Shown here piece after piece: positions 37,494-44,622 of a stretch of 64,000 bases of DNA. Under the pieces are notes generated by a model that was given only the letters and a program-made list of their open reading frames with translations, searched no databases and was not told the origin of the DNA. The stretch's first letter is position 1. Every line of letters starts with the position of its first letter. This DNA is from a bacterium (GTDB lineage Bacteria > UBP6 > UBA1177). Position numbers and translations under genes: made by a program. The DNA lies in NCBI GenBank assembly GCA_016290135.1, contig JAEESW010000008.1, positions 1-64,000 of the forward strand. Reading direction: 5' to 3'.

Positions 37494-38135
37494 ATGAAAG
37501 TATTGCTTTTCAACGGCTCGCCGCACAAAAACGGCTGCACATTCACAGCTTTGGAAGAGATAGCGAAAACATTGAAGGAAGAGGGGATCGATTCCGAGAT
37601 ATATCAGATCGGAACGGGTGCGATCACCCCGTGCAAAGGCTGCGGAGCGTGCGCGAAACTCGGCAGATGCGTAACTACTGACGACGGCGTAAACGATTTT
37701 GTCGACTATCTCGGCAAAGGATTCGACGGTTACATTTTCGGCTCTCCTGTCCACTACGCTTCGGCCTGCGGCGGGATCACGGCCTTTTTGGATAAGGCTT
37801 TCTTTGTCGCTTTTGCTTCAGGACGAGGAAATCTTTTGAAACATAAACCTGCTGCTGCTGTAGCGAGCGCAAGACGTTCCGGAACAACAGCTACTTTAGA
37901 TCAGCTCAACAAGTATATGACTATATCTGAAATGCCGATAATTTCGGGAAGATACTGGAATATGGTCCACGGTCACACTCCGGATGAAGTGAGACAGGAT
38001 CTCGAAGGAATGCAGAATATGAGGATCCTGGCGAGGAACATGGCGTGGCATCTTAAATGCCGCGAGGCAGCTGAAAAGGCGGGAGTCCAGCTTCCGAAAG
38101 AAGAAGAGATCGTCTTTACGAATTTCATAAGATAA
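37494..38135 (+). CDS. NADPH-dependent FMN reductase-family protein
   Basis: 'MKVLLFNGSPHKNGCTFTALEEIAKTLKEEGIDSEIYQIGTGAITPCKGCGACAKLGRCVTTDDG', 'GYIFGSPVHYASACGG'. Confidence 0.92.
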   Translation: MKVLLFNGSPHKNGCTFTALEEIAKTLKEEGIDSEIYQIGTGAITPCKGCGACAKLGRCVTTDDGVNDFVDYLGKGFDGYIFGSPVHYASACGGITAFLDKAFFVAFASGRGNLLKHKPAAAVASARRSGTTATLDQLNKYMTISEMPIISGRYWNMVHGHTPDEVRQDLEGMQNMRILARNMAWHLKCREAAEKAGVQLPKEEEIVFTNFIR

Positions 38136-38151
38136 ACGGTGATCTTGGCTA

Positions 38152-39234
38152 ATGATATTTAAGAAAAAACGAATGATTGTTGTTTCGATCCTATTTTCCA
38201 TCCTGCTTGTTTCAGGGCTTGCAGGCGTGCTCTTTTTGAATCAGCCGAGTTTCGGGCGCATTCCGCAGGGAAAGCGGCTCGAGCGCGTCAAGCAGTCGGC
38301 TCATTACGACGGAAGAGAGTTTGTAAACGAAGAAAAAACGGTCACCATGACTGGAGACCGCGGTTTTTTGGAGGTCTGGCGCGATTTTCTCTTCGGCGAC
38401 AAGTCGAAAACGGTGCCAAGTGAACCGATGAAAGTCATCAAAACCGATCTGAAGTCGCTTCCCGGTGAGCGTGACTGGATCGTCTGGTTCGGTCATTCCT
38501 CGTATCTGATGAACCTTTCCGGCAAAAAAGTGCTCGTAGACCCGATATTTTACAAGGCGTCTCCTGTGAGTTTCGTGAACAAAATGTTCGACGGAACTGA
38601 TGTCTACAAGCCTGACGACATGCCCGACATCGATTTTTTGGTGATAACGCACGACCACTGGGATCATCTTGACTATCAGGCGGTGAAGGAACTTGAGCCG
38701 CGTGTGAAAAAAGTCGTGACCGCTCTCGGTGTCGGCGAACACTTCGAATACTGGGGATATCCGGCGGAAAAACTAACTGAACTCGACTGGCGGGAGTCTG
38801 CCGATTTTGGAGACGGATTCAGCGTTACCGCGACTCCGGCACGCCATTTTTCGGGGCGGGATCTGCACCGCAACAAGACTTTGTGGGCATCATTCATCTT
38901 TTTTTCTCCGAAGCGGACTGTCTGGATCGGCGGAGATTCCGGCTACGGCAGACACTTTGCCGAAATAGGCGAGAAATTCAAAAATATAGATCTCGCCATC
39001 CTCGAAAACGGCCAGTACAACAAGGACTGGTCGCAGATCCACACTCTTCCTGAATTCCTGGCAAAAGAGATGACTGAGCTCGGTGCAGCCCGCTACATGA
39101 CAGTGCACCACTCACGCTTCTGCCTCAGCAGCCACGACTACAAAGAACCTCTTGAAAACGCCAGACGCGCCGCAGCGGAATCAGGAAAAGATGTTCTGAT
39201 TCCGCAGATGGGCGAAGTGAGTTATCTGGAATAA
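38152..39234 (+). CDS. MBL-fold metallohydrolase, NAPE-PLD/UlaG-like, membrane-anchored
   Basis: N-terminal TM; 'DWIVWFGHSSYLMNLSGKKVLVDPIF', 'DIDFLVITHDHWDHLDYQAVKEL', 'VWIGGDSGYGRHF'. Confidence 0.92.
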   Translation: MIFKKKRMIVVSILFSILLVSGLAGVLFLNQPSFGRIPQGKRLERVKQSAHYDGREFVNEEKTVTMTGDRGFLEVWRDFLFGDKSKTVPSEPMKVIKTDLKSLPGERDWIVWFGHSSYLMNLSGKKVLVDPIFYKASPVSFVNKMFDGTDVYKPDDMPDIDFLVITHDHWDHLDYQAVKELEPRVKKVVTALGVGEHFEYWGYPAEKLTELDWRESADFGDGFSVTATPARHFSGRDLHRNKTLWASFIFFSPKRTVWIGGDSGYGRHFAEIGEKFKNIDLAILENGQYNKDWSQIHTLPEFLAKEMTELGAARYMTVHHSRFCLSSHDYKEPLENARRAAAESGKDVLIPQMGEVSYLE

Positions 39235-39237
39235 AAC

Positions 39238-39250
39238 TGACACGGTGTCA
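39238..39250 (+). promoter_or_regulatory. TGACACGGTGTCA operator site
   Basis: Perfect consensus site between CDS ending 39234 and CDS starting 39283. Confidence 0.65.
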
Positions 39251-39282
39251 GGATGATCGTTCTATGAAAAAAGGAGTCAAAC

Positions 39283-40131
39283 ATGAAAAAGATTTTCATC
39301 GCATTTTTGGCACTTGCTCTGTGTAGCATCTGCCTCAATTTATCGGCTAAACCTTCAAACACGGAGAAAAAAACAATGACAAAAGTAGTTCAGACTGCGG
39401 GGCGTGACAACCTCGGCACTTTCGCGCCGGAATTCGCCCATTTCAACGACGACGTTCTCTTCGGCGAGAACTGGAACAATCAAGACATTTCACTTAAAAC
39501 GAGGAGCATAATCACCGTTGTCGCACTTATGTCGCAGGGTATAACCGATTCTTCTCTGAAATACCATCTCCAGAACGCGAAAAACAATGGTGTCACGAAG
39601 GAAGAGATTGCGGCGGTCATAACCCATACTGCTTTTTACGCAGGCTGGCCCAAGGCGTGGGCGACATTCAACCTCGCAAAAGAGGTCTGGAACGAAAAAA
39701 CTCCGGCTTTGACCGAAAAGGATAAGTACGCACAGACGATAATGTTCCCTATCGGTGCCCCGAATACGGCTTATGCGAAGTATTTCATCGGACAGAGCTA
39801 TCTTTCTCCGGTTTCTACCAGCCAGGTGAAGATTTTCAACGTCACTTTCGAGCCGAAATGCCGCAACAACTGGCACATCCACCACGCGAAAACGGGCGGC
39901 GGACAGATGCTTATCGCGGTCGGCGGCAGAGGATTTTATCAGGAATGGGGCAAAAAACCTGTCGAAATGAAGCCTGGAGACGTCATCAACATTCCGGCAA
40001 ATGTCAAACACTGGCACGGAGCGGCTCCCGACAGCTGGTTCTCGCATCTCGCCATCGAAATTGACGGTATGGAAACCTCGAACGAATGGCTAGAACCTGT
40101 AAATGATGCGGAATACGGGAAACTGAAATAA
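39283..40131 (+). CDS. Carboxymuconolactone decarboxylase-like + cupin domain protein with signal leader
   Basis: 'LSLKTRSIITVVALMSQG...LKYHLQNAKNNGVTKEEIAAVITHTAFYAGWPKAWATF' CMD; 'NNWHIHHAKTGGGQMLIAVGGRGFYQEWGKKPVEMKPGDVINIPANVKHWHGA' cupin. Confidence 0.9.
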   Translation: MKKIFIAFLALALCSICLNLSAKPSNTEKKTMTKVVQTAGRDNLGTFAPEFAHFNDDVLFGENWNNQDISLKTRSIITVVALMSQGITDSSLKYHLQNAKNNGVTKEEIAAVITHTAFYAGWPKAWATFNLAKEVWNEKTPALTEKDKYAQTIMFPIGAPNTAYAKYFIGQSYLSPVSTSQVKIFNVTFEPKCRNNWHIHHAKTGGGQMLIAVGGRGFYQEWGKKPVEMKPGDVINIPANVKHWHGAAPDSWFSHLAIEIDGMETSNEWLEPVNDAEYGKLK

Positions 40132-40143
40132 AAGGAGGCTTAA

Positions 40144-41238
40144 ATGAAAAAAATTCTCATTGTTTTCGCGGTTTTAGTGTTTGCGCTGATCTCATGCGGC
40201 GACAAACAGGAAACGAAACAGGAAAATGCGGAAGAAACCAATGCGGCTCTGCAGCCGTTAAATGAAAAGGAGAAAGCTGTGAAAAAAGAGGAACATTACA
40301 CATTCAAGCTCGCGGAAGGCGTGGTACGCACGAAAGTCCGCTTCAAAAACCACTTCGGAATAGAGATTGTCGGTGATCTTTACACTCCGGCGAATGCAGC
40401 ACCTTCAGGAAATGCGGCGATAGCGGTGAGTGGTCCTTTCGGCGCGGTAAAAGAGCAGTCGAGCGGTCTTTATGCCAACGAAATGGCGAAAAGAGGCTTT
40501 ATCGCGCTCGCTTTCGACCCTTCGTTTACAGGTGAAAGCGCAGGAGAGCCGCGTTACATGAACAGCCCAGACATCAATACCGAGGATTTCATGGCAGCAG
40601 TCGATTTCCTCTCTACTCGTGACAATATCGACCCTGAAAAAATCGGCATTATCGGCATCTGCGGCTGGGGCGGAATGGCTCTGAATACTGCCGCGATCGA
40701 TACGAGGATCAAGGCGACTGTTGCAAGCACGATGTACGACATGAGCCGAGTTGTCGCAAACGGATATAACGATAGCGCGGATTCTGCCGATGCAAGGAAT
40801 GAAGCGCGAAAGGCATTGATGGCACAGAGAATCGAAGACTTCAAAAACGGGAGCTACAAACTTGCCGGAGGCGTCATTGATCCGCTTCCCGAAGACGCTC
40901 CGCAGTTCGTGAAAGATTACTACGCTTACTACAAAACTCCGCGCGGCTACCACGAACGCTCGCTCAATTCAAACGGCGGCTGGAACATTACGGCGGCGAC
41001 TTCGCTTCTCAACACGAAACTTCTAGCCTATGCCGATGAGATCAGAAGTTCAGTCCTTGTGATCCACGGCGAAAACGCCCACAGCAGATACTTCGGCGAG
41101 ACCGCATTCAAAAAACTCAAAGGCGACAACAAGGAACTGATGATAATTCCCGGCGCGAACCACGTCGATCTTTACGACAACCTTGAAAAGATCCCGTTCG
41201 GAAAGCTGGACGAGTTTTTCAGAAAGAATCTGAAATAG
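40144..41238 (+). CDS. Alpha/beta hydrolase (dienelactone-hydrolase-like) lipoprotein
   Basis: Lipobox 'FALISCGD'; 'VRFKNHFGIEIVGDLYTP', 'IGIIGICGWGGMALNTAAID', 'GANHVDLYD'. Confidence 0.88.
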   Translation: MKKILIVFAVLVFALISCGDKQETKQENAEETNAALQPLNEKEKAVKKEEHYTFKLAEGVVRTKVRFKNHFGIEIVGDLYTPANAAPSGNAAIAVSGPFGAVKEQSSGLYANEMAKRGFIALAFDPSFTGESAGEPRYMNSPDINTEDFMAAVDFLSTRDNIDPEKIGIIGICGWGGMALNTAAIDTRIKATVASTMYDMSRVVANGYNDSADSADARNEARKALMAQRIEDFKNGSYKLAGGVIDPLPEDAPQFVKDYYAYYKTPRGYHERSLNSNGGWNITAATSLLNTKLLAYADEIRSSVLVIHGENAHSRYFGETAFKKLKGDNKELMIIPGANHVDLYDNLEKIPFGKLDEFFRKNLK

Positions 41239-41262
41239 ATAAAAGTAAAAACAGGAGAAAAC

Positions 41263-41799
41263 ATGAAAAAAGTATTGATTTTATCGGGAAGTCCGCGAAA
41301 GGGCGGCAACTCTGACACGCTCTGTGACGAATTCATGCGCGGAGCGAGGGAAGCTGGAAACGAAGTCGAGAAGATCAGAGTCAGCGAGAAGAAGATCGGC
41401 TACTGCACAGGTTGCTACTACTGCCAGAAATCGGGCGGAGTATGTGCGATCAAGGACGATATGAATGAAATCCTTCAGAAAATGATCGATGCCGATGTCA
41501 TCGTGCTAGCAAGCCCTGTATATTTCTACTCGATCGACGCTCAGCTCAAAGCCGTGATCGACAGAACAGTCGCACGCTGGCTTGAAGTCAAAAACAAAGA
41601 ATTTTACTACATCGCAACTTCCGCAGACGAAAAACGCGAATCGCAGGAACGCACGATCGAGTGCTTCCGCGGATATGCCGACTGTGTCGAAGGCGCGGTC
41701 GAAAAGGGTGTCATCTATGCGACAGGTGTCTACCAGATAGGTGAAATCAAAAACAGCCCTGCACTGAAAGAAGCCTATGAAACGGGGCTGAAGGTGTAA
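41263..41799 (+). CDS. NADPH-dependent FMN reductase/flavodoxin-family protein
   Basis: 'KKVLILSGSPRKGGNSDTLCDEFMRGAREAGNEVEKIRVSEKKIGYCTGCYYCQKSGGVCAIKDDMNEIL', 'LASPVYFYSIDAQLKAVIDR'. Confidence 0.95.
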   Translation: MKKVLILSGSPRKGGNSDTLCDEFMRGAREAGNEVEKIRVSEKKIGYCTGCYYCQKSGGVCAIKDDMNEILQKMIDADVIVLASPVYFYSIDAQLKAVIDRTVARWLEVKNKEFYYIATSADEKRESQERTIECFRGYADCVEGAVEKGVIYATGVYQIGEIKNSPALKEAYETGLKV

Positions 41800-41802
41800 A
41801 AT

Positions 41803-41815
41803 TTACACTGTGTCA
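41803..41815 (+). promoter_or_regulatory. Degenerate TGACAC-type site TTACACTGTGTCA
   Basis: 11/13 match to consensus, just after the previous stop codon. Confidence 0.4.
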
Positions 41816-41886
41816 AGATAAGTTTATTCCTTGCAATTTTTATGCCGGAACAGGATCGGTGTCGGAACACGGCAGAAAATATTTTA

Positions 41887-41900
41887 TTGACATATGTCAA
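41887..41900. promoter_or_regulatory. Perfect palindrome TTGACATATGTCAA
   Basis: 14-bp perfect palindrome 32 bp before ATG of the DUF134-type gene. Confidence 0.6.
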
Positions 41901-41931
41901 AAACCAGCTACCTTTTCGCGGGAGGTTCACG

Positions 41932-42657
41932 ATGTCAAGACCCGCAAGATGCCGCAGAATTGAGAAATCACCGCTTTTCAGGAGCTTTTCTCCGGATGAT
42001 GTCGAGACGGCGGAAAGTGTCTTCATGACTGTGGATGAATTCGAGGCGATGCGCCTTCTGGATGATGAAGGGCTTACGCAGGAAGCGTGCGCTTTGAAGA
42101 TGAATGTCGCCAGGACTACGGTCACTGCGATCTATGAAAGTGCGCGGCGCAAAGTTGCCGATGCCCTTGTCCGCGGAAAACGCCTTCTGATCGTGGGCGG
42201 ATGTTGTGAATTTGCTCCCGTGGAACTGCCTGACAATATTATGGAGAAGAAGATGGAACACAAAAGAATTGCGGTAACTTATGAAAACGGCGAGGTTTTT
42301 CAGCATTTCGGACACACTGAAAACTTCAAATTCTACGATGTCGAAAACGGCGCGGTCGTCAAAGAACAGATCGTTTCTACGAACGGAAGCGGCCACGGCG
42401 CACTTGCCGGATTTTTGAAGGCAGCTCAGGTCGATGCTCTGATCTGCGGCGGAATAGGCGGCGGCGCGAGGATGGCTCTTGACGAAGCAGGGATCGCTCT
42501 CTATCCCGGTGTAAAAGGATCTGCCGACGAAGCTGCTAAAGCTCTTGCGGCCGGAAAACTTGAATACGATCCCGATTCTCACTGCACTCACCACGAACAC
42601 CATGACCATCACGAAGGCGGCTGCGGCGAACACAGCTGCGGAACTCACCACTGCTGA
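41932..42657 (+). CDS. DUF134 HTH domain fused to dinitrogenase iron-molybdenum cofactor (NifX/NafY-like) domain with His/Cys-rich tail
   Basis: 'MSRPARCRRIEKSPLFRSFSP...MTVDEFEAMRLLDDEGLTQEACALKMNVARTTVTAIYESARRKVADALVRGKRLLI'; 'IAVTYENGEVFQHFGHTENFKFYDVE...GGIGGGARMALDEAGI'; tail 'HCTHHEHHDHHEGGCGEHSCGTHHC'. Confidence 0.93.
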   Translation: MSRPARCRRIEKSPLFRSFSPDDVETAESVFMTVDEFEAMRLLDDEGLTQEACALKMNVARTTVTAIYESARRKVADALVRGKRLLIVGGCCEFAPVELPDNIMEKKMEHKRIAVTYENGEVFQHFGHTENFKFYDVENGAVVKEQIVSTNGSGHGALAGFLKAAQVDALICGGIGGGARMALDEAGIALYPGVKGSADEAAKALAAGKLEYDPDSHCTHHEHHDHHEGGCGEHSCGTHHC

Positions 42658-42688
42658 TTACAGCAAAAGTAAAAATACGGAGGATTTC

Positions 42689-43375
42689 ATGAAAGAAGAG
42701 TGTCTGGTTTGTAAAAAACCTCTCGAATATCTTGAAAGCGATGTCCTCATGGAGTGCGCGATTTGTCATAAGAAGGAAAACAGCAAAACCCGTTGTGTCG
42801 CGGGGCATTATGTCTGCAATCAGTGCCATACAGCAGGAATGGACAGCATCATAGGTCTGTGTCTGAATGAAACATCAAAAGATCCTATAAAGATCCTTGA
42901 TAAGATGATGGCTCTTCCGATCTGCCACATGCACGGCCCTGAGCATCATGTTATGGTGGGCGCAGCACTTTTGACGGCTTATAAAAACGCAGGCGGTTCT
43001 GTTGATTTTGAAGCTGCGCTGACAGAAATGGTAAGTAGAGGTAAAAAAGTCCCCAGTGGAGCGTGCGGATTCTGGGGTGCGTGCGGTGCAGGCATCAGTT
43101 CAGGAATGTTTGTCGCCATAATTTCCAGATCCACGCCTCTGGCGCAGGAACCGTTTGCCCTTGCACATCGTATGACCGCAAAATCGCTTGGAGCTATCGG
43201 CGAGATCGGCGGTCCGCGCTGCTGCAAGCGTGATTCTTACCTCTCCGTTTTGTCAGCTATTGATTTTATAAGAGATAACTTCGGTGTCGAAATGGAAAAA
43301 CATGAGATTGTCTGCACGCATTCCGCTCAAAACAATCAGTGTATCGGAAAACGATGCCCGTTTGCAAGAAAATAA
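42689..43375 (+). CDS. DUF5714-like Cys-rich protein
   Basis: 'CLVCKKPLEYLESDVLMECAICHKKENSKTRCVAGHYVCNQCH', 'VPSGACGFWGACGAGISSGMFVAII', 'GGPRCCKRDSYL'. Confidence 0.75.
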   Translation: MKEECLVCKKPLEYLESDVLMECAICHKKENSKTRCVAGHYVCNQCHTAGMDSIIGLCLNETSKDPIKILDKMMALPICHMHGPEHHVMVGAALLTAYKNAGGSVDFEAALTEMVSRGKKVPSGACGFWGACGAGISSGMFVAIISRSTPLAQEPFALAHRMTAKSLGAIGEIGGPRCCKRDSYLSVLSAIDFIRDNFGVEMEKHEIVCTHSAQNNQCIGKRCPFARK

Positions 43376-43376
43376 C

Positions 43377-43439
43377 TGACACGATGTCAAAATAAAAAAT
43401 TGACACAGTGTCATTTTTATTTATTCTGACGCCGTGCCG
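43377..43439 (+). promoter_or_regulatory. Triple TGACAC-type operator + TTGACA-N16-TATTCT promoter
   Basis: TGACACGATGTCA (43377), TGACACAGTGTCA (43401), TGACGCCGTGCCG (43427). Confidence 0.75.
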
Positions 43440-43490
43440 TGATATCTAAAAGTATTTTTGTGATGGATATTATCAGGGAGGGAATGAAAA

Positions 43491-44146
43491 GTGGCGATCC
43501 GCGCATACAGTGAGGATTATCTGGAGTGTGCGGCGACATCTCTTGCCGTGGCTTGCGATTATGCGGTGAATGTCTGCGGAATGAAACCCGATGATTTTGC
43601 CGATATTTTTGTAATATCCGGCGAAGGCGGCAAGTTCGGCAGAGGAAACCCTTCGGTCGTGGCAGGGAAATCGGGGATAGAGCTGGTCCGCTCAATTGTG
43701 GAAAAAGTCGATCCAGCCGCGGACTTCCGGAACCTGTGTTTTCCCAGGACCGCTCTCCTGAATACTGGGCAGGCTGGGCTTTGGCGCACTATCAGTGGCA
43801 TTCGGCAAAGAGTTTCAAAACGGTTTTCGGCAAAGTTCCGCTTTCTGAAATCGTAAAGATGTACAAAGTCTACCACGAAATGGATATTACAGCTTTCATC
43901 GAGGTGATGGATAAGAAAATTTCGGAACGTTCCGTCAGCACAAATTTAAAGAACATCCGTGAAAACAGAGGAATTTCACAGTCGGAGCTTGCAGAAATGT
44001 CGGGCGTGAAGCTGCACTCGATCCAGCTTTATGAACAGAGAGTGAATGATATTGACAAGGCTCAGGCGCAGACACTTTTCAAAATCTCACTCGCGCTGGG
44101 CTGCAAAATGGAAGACCTGCTTGAAAATCCGGCAGTATTGCCATAG
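43491..44146 (+). pseudogene. Frameshifted HTH (XRE-like) regulator gene
   Basis: Frame 1 'MAIRAYSEDYLECAATSLAVACDYAVNVCGMKPDDFADIF...VEKVDPAA', continues in another frame 'GLPEPVFSQDRSPEYWAGWALAHYQWHSAKSF...NLKNIRENRGISQSELAEMSGVKLHSIQLYEQ'. Confidence 0.75.
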
Positions 44147-44192
44147 TGAAATGGAAAGAGATAAAAATGCAACTTAAAAACGGAGGGAACAA

Positions 44193-44603
44193 ATGAGTAT
44201 TCAGGAAAGAGCTGAAAAAGGTGCGGCATACAAAGCCGAGGGACGTTACAACTGCACAAGATCGGTACTGGCGGCATTCAGCGACATCGTAAAGATCGAT
44301 GAGAAGGAGCTCGCCTCGCTGACAGCAGGATTCGTCGGAGGAATGGGAAACATGGAAGGGACCTGCGGTGCACTTGTCGGAGCGATCATGGTCGCAGGGA
44401 TACTTTCCGAAGGGCAGGGAACGCTCAAATATTCAAGGATCATCGTCGATAAATTCAAAGAGCTTTGCGGCGCAACAATCTGCAAGGATCTGAAGGGAAT
44501 CGACGGAACTCACTACCTTTGCAGCTGCCCCGACTGCATCAAAAACGCGATTTTAGCTGTGGGCTGCGCATTCAGCGATATCGATTCCGGCGAAGCGAAA
44601 TAA
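44193..44603 (+). CDS. C-GCAxxG-C-C family (redox-associated) protein
   Basis: 'YNCTRSVLAAFSDIV...GFVGGMGNMEGTCGALVGAIMVAGI...CGATICKDLKG...CPDCIKNAILAV'. Confidence 0.88.
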   Translation: MSIQERAEKGAAYKAEGRYNCTRSVLAAFSDIVKIDEKELASLTAGFVGGMGNMEGTCGALVGAIMVAGILSEGQGTLKYSRIIVDKFKELCGATICKDLKGIDGTHYLCSCPDCIKNAILAVGCAFSDIDSGEAK

Positions 44604-44622
44604 GTTTTTATTCTGAAAAAGC

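Noticed and set aside
19012-43439. CRISPR array or REP/BIME interpretation of the TGACAC repeats
   Set aside because: No regular repeat-spacer array, units are only 13 bp, and sites overlap promoter elements; a REP-like explanation is not fully excluded but fits less well.
43713-43722. Programmed -1 ribosomal frameshift in the HTH gene
   Set aside because: No X_XXY_YYZ slippery heptamer or obvious downstream pseudoknot; an indel is simpler.
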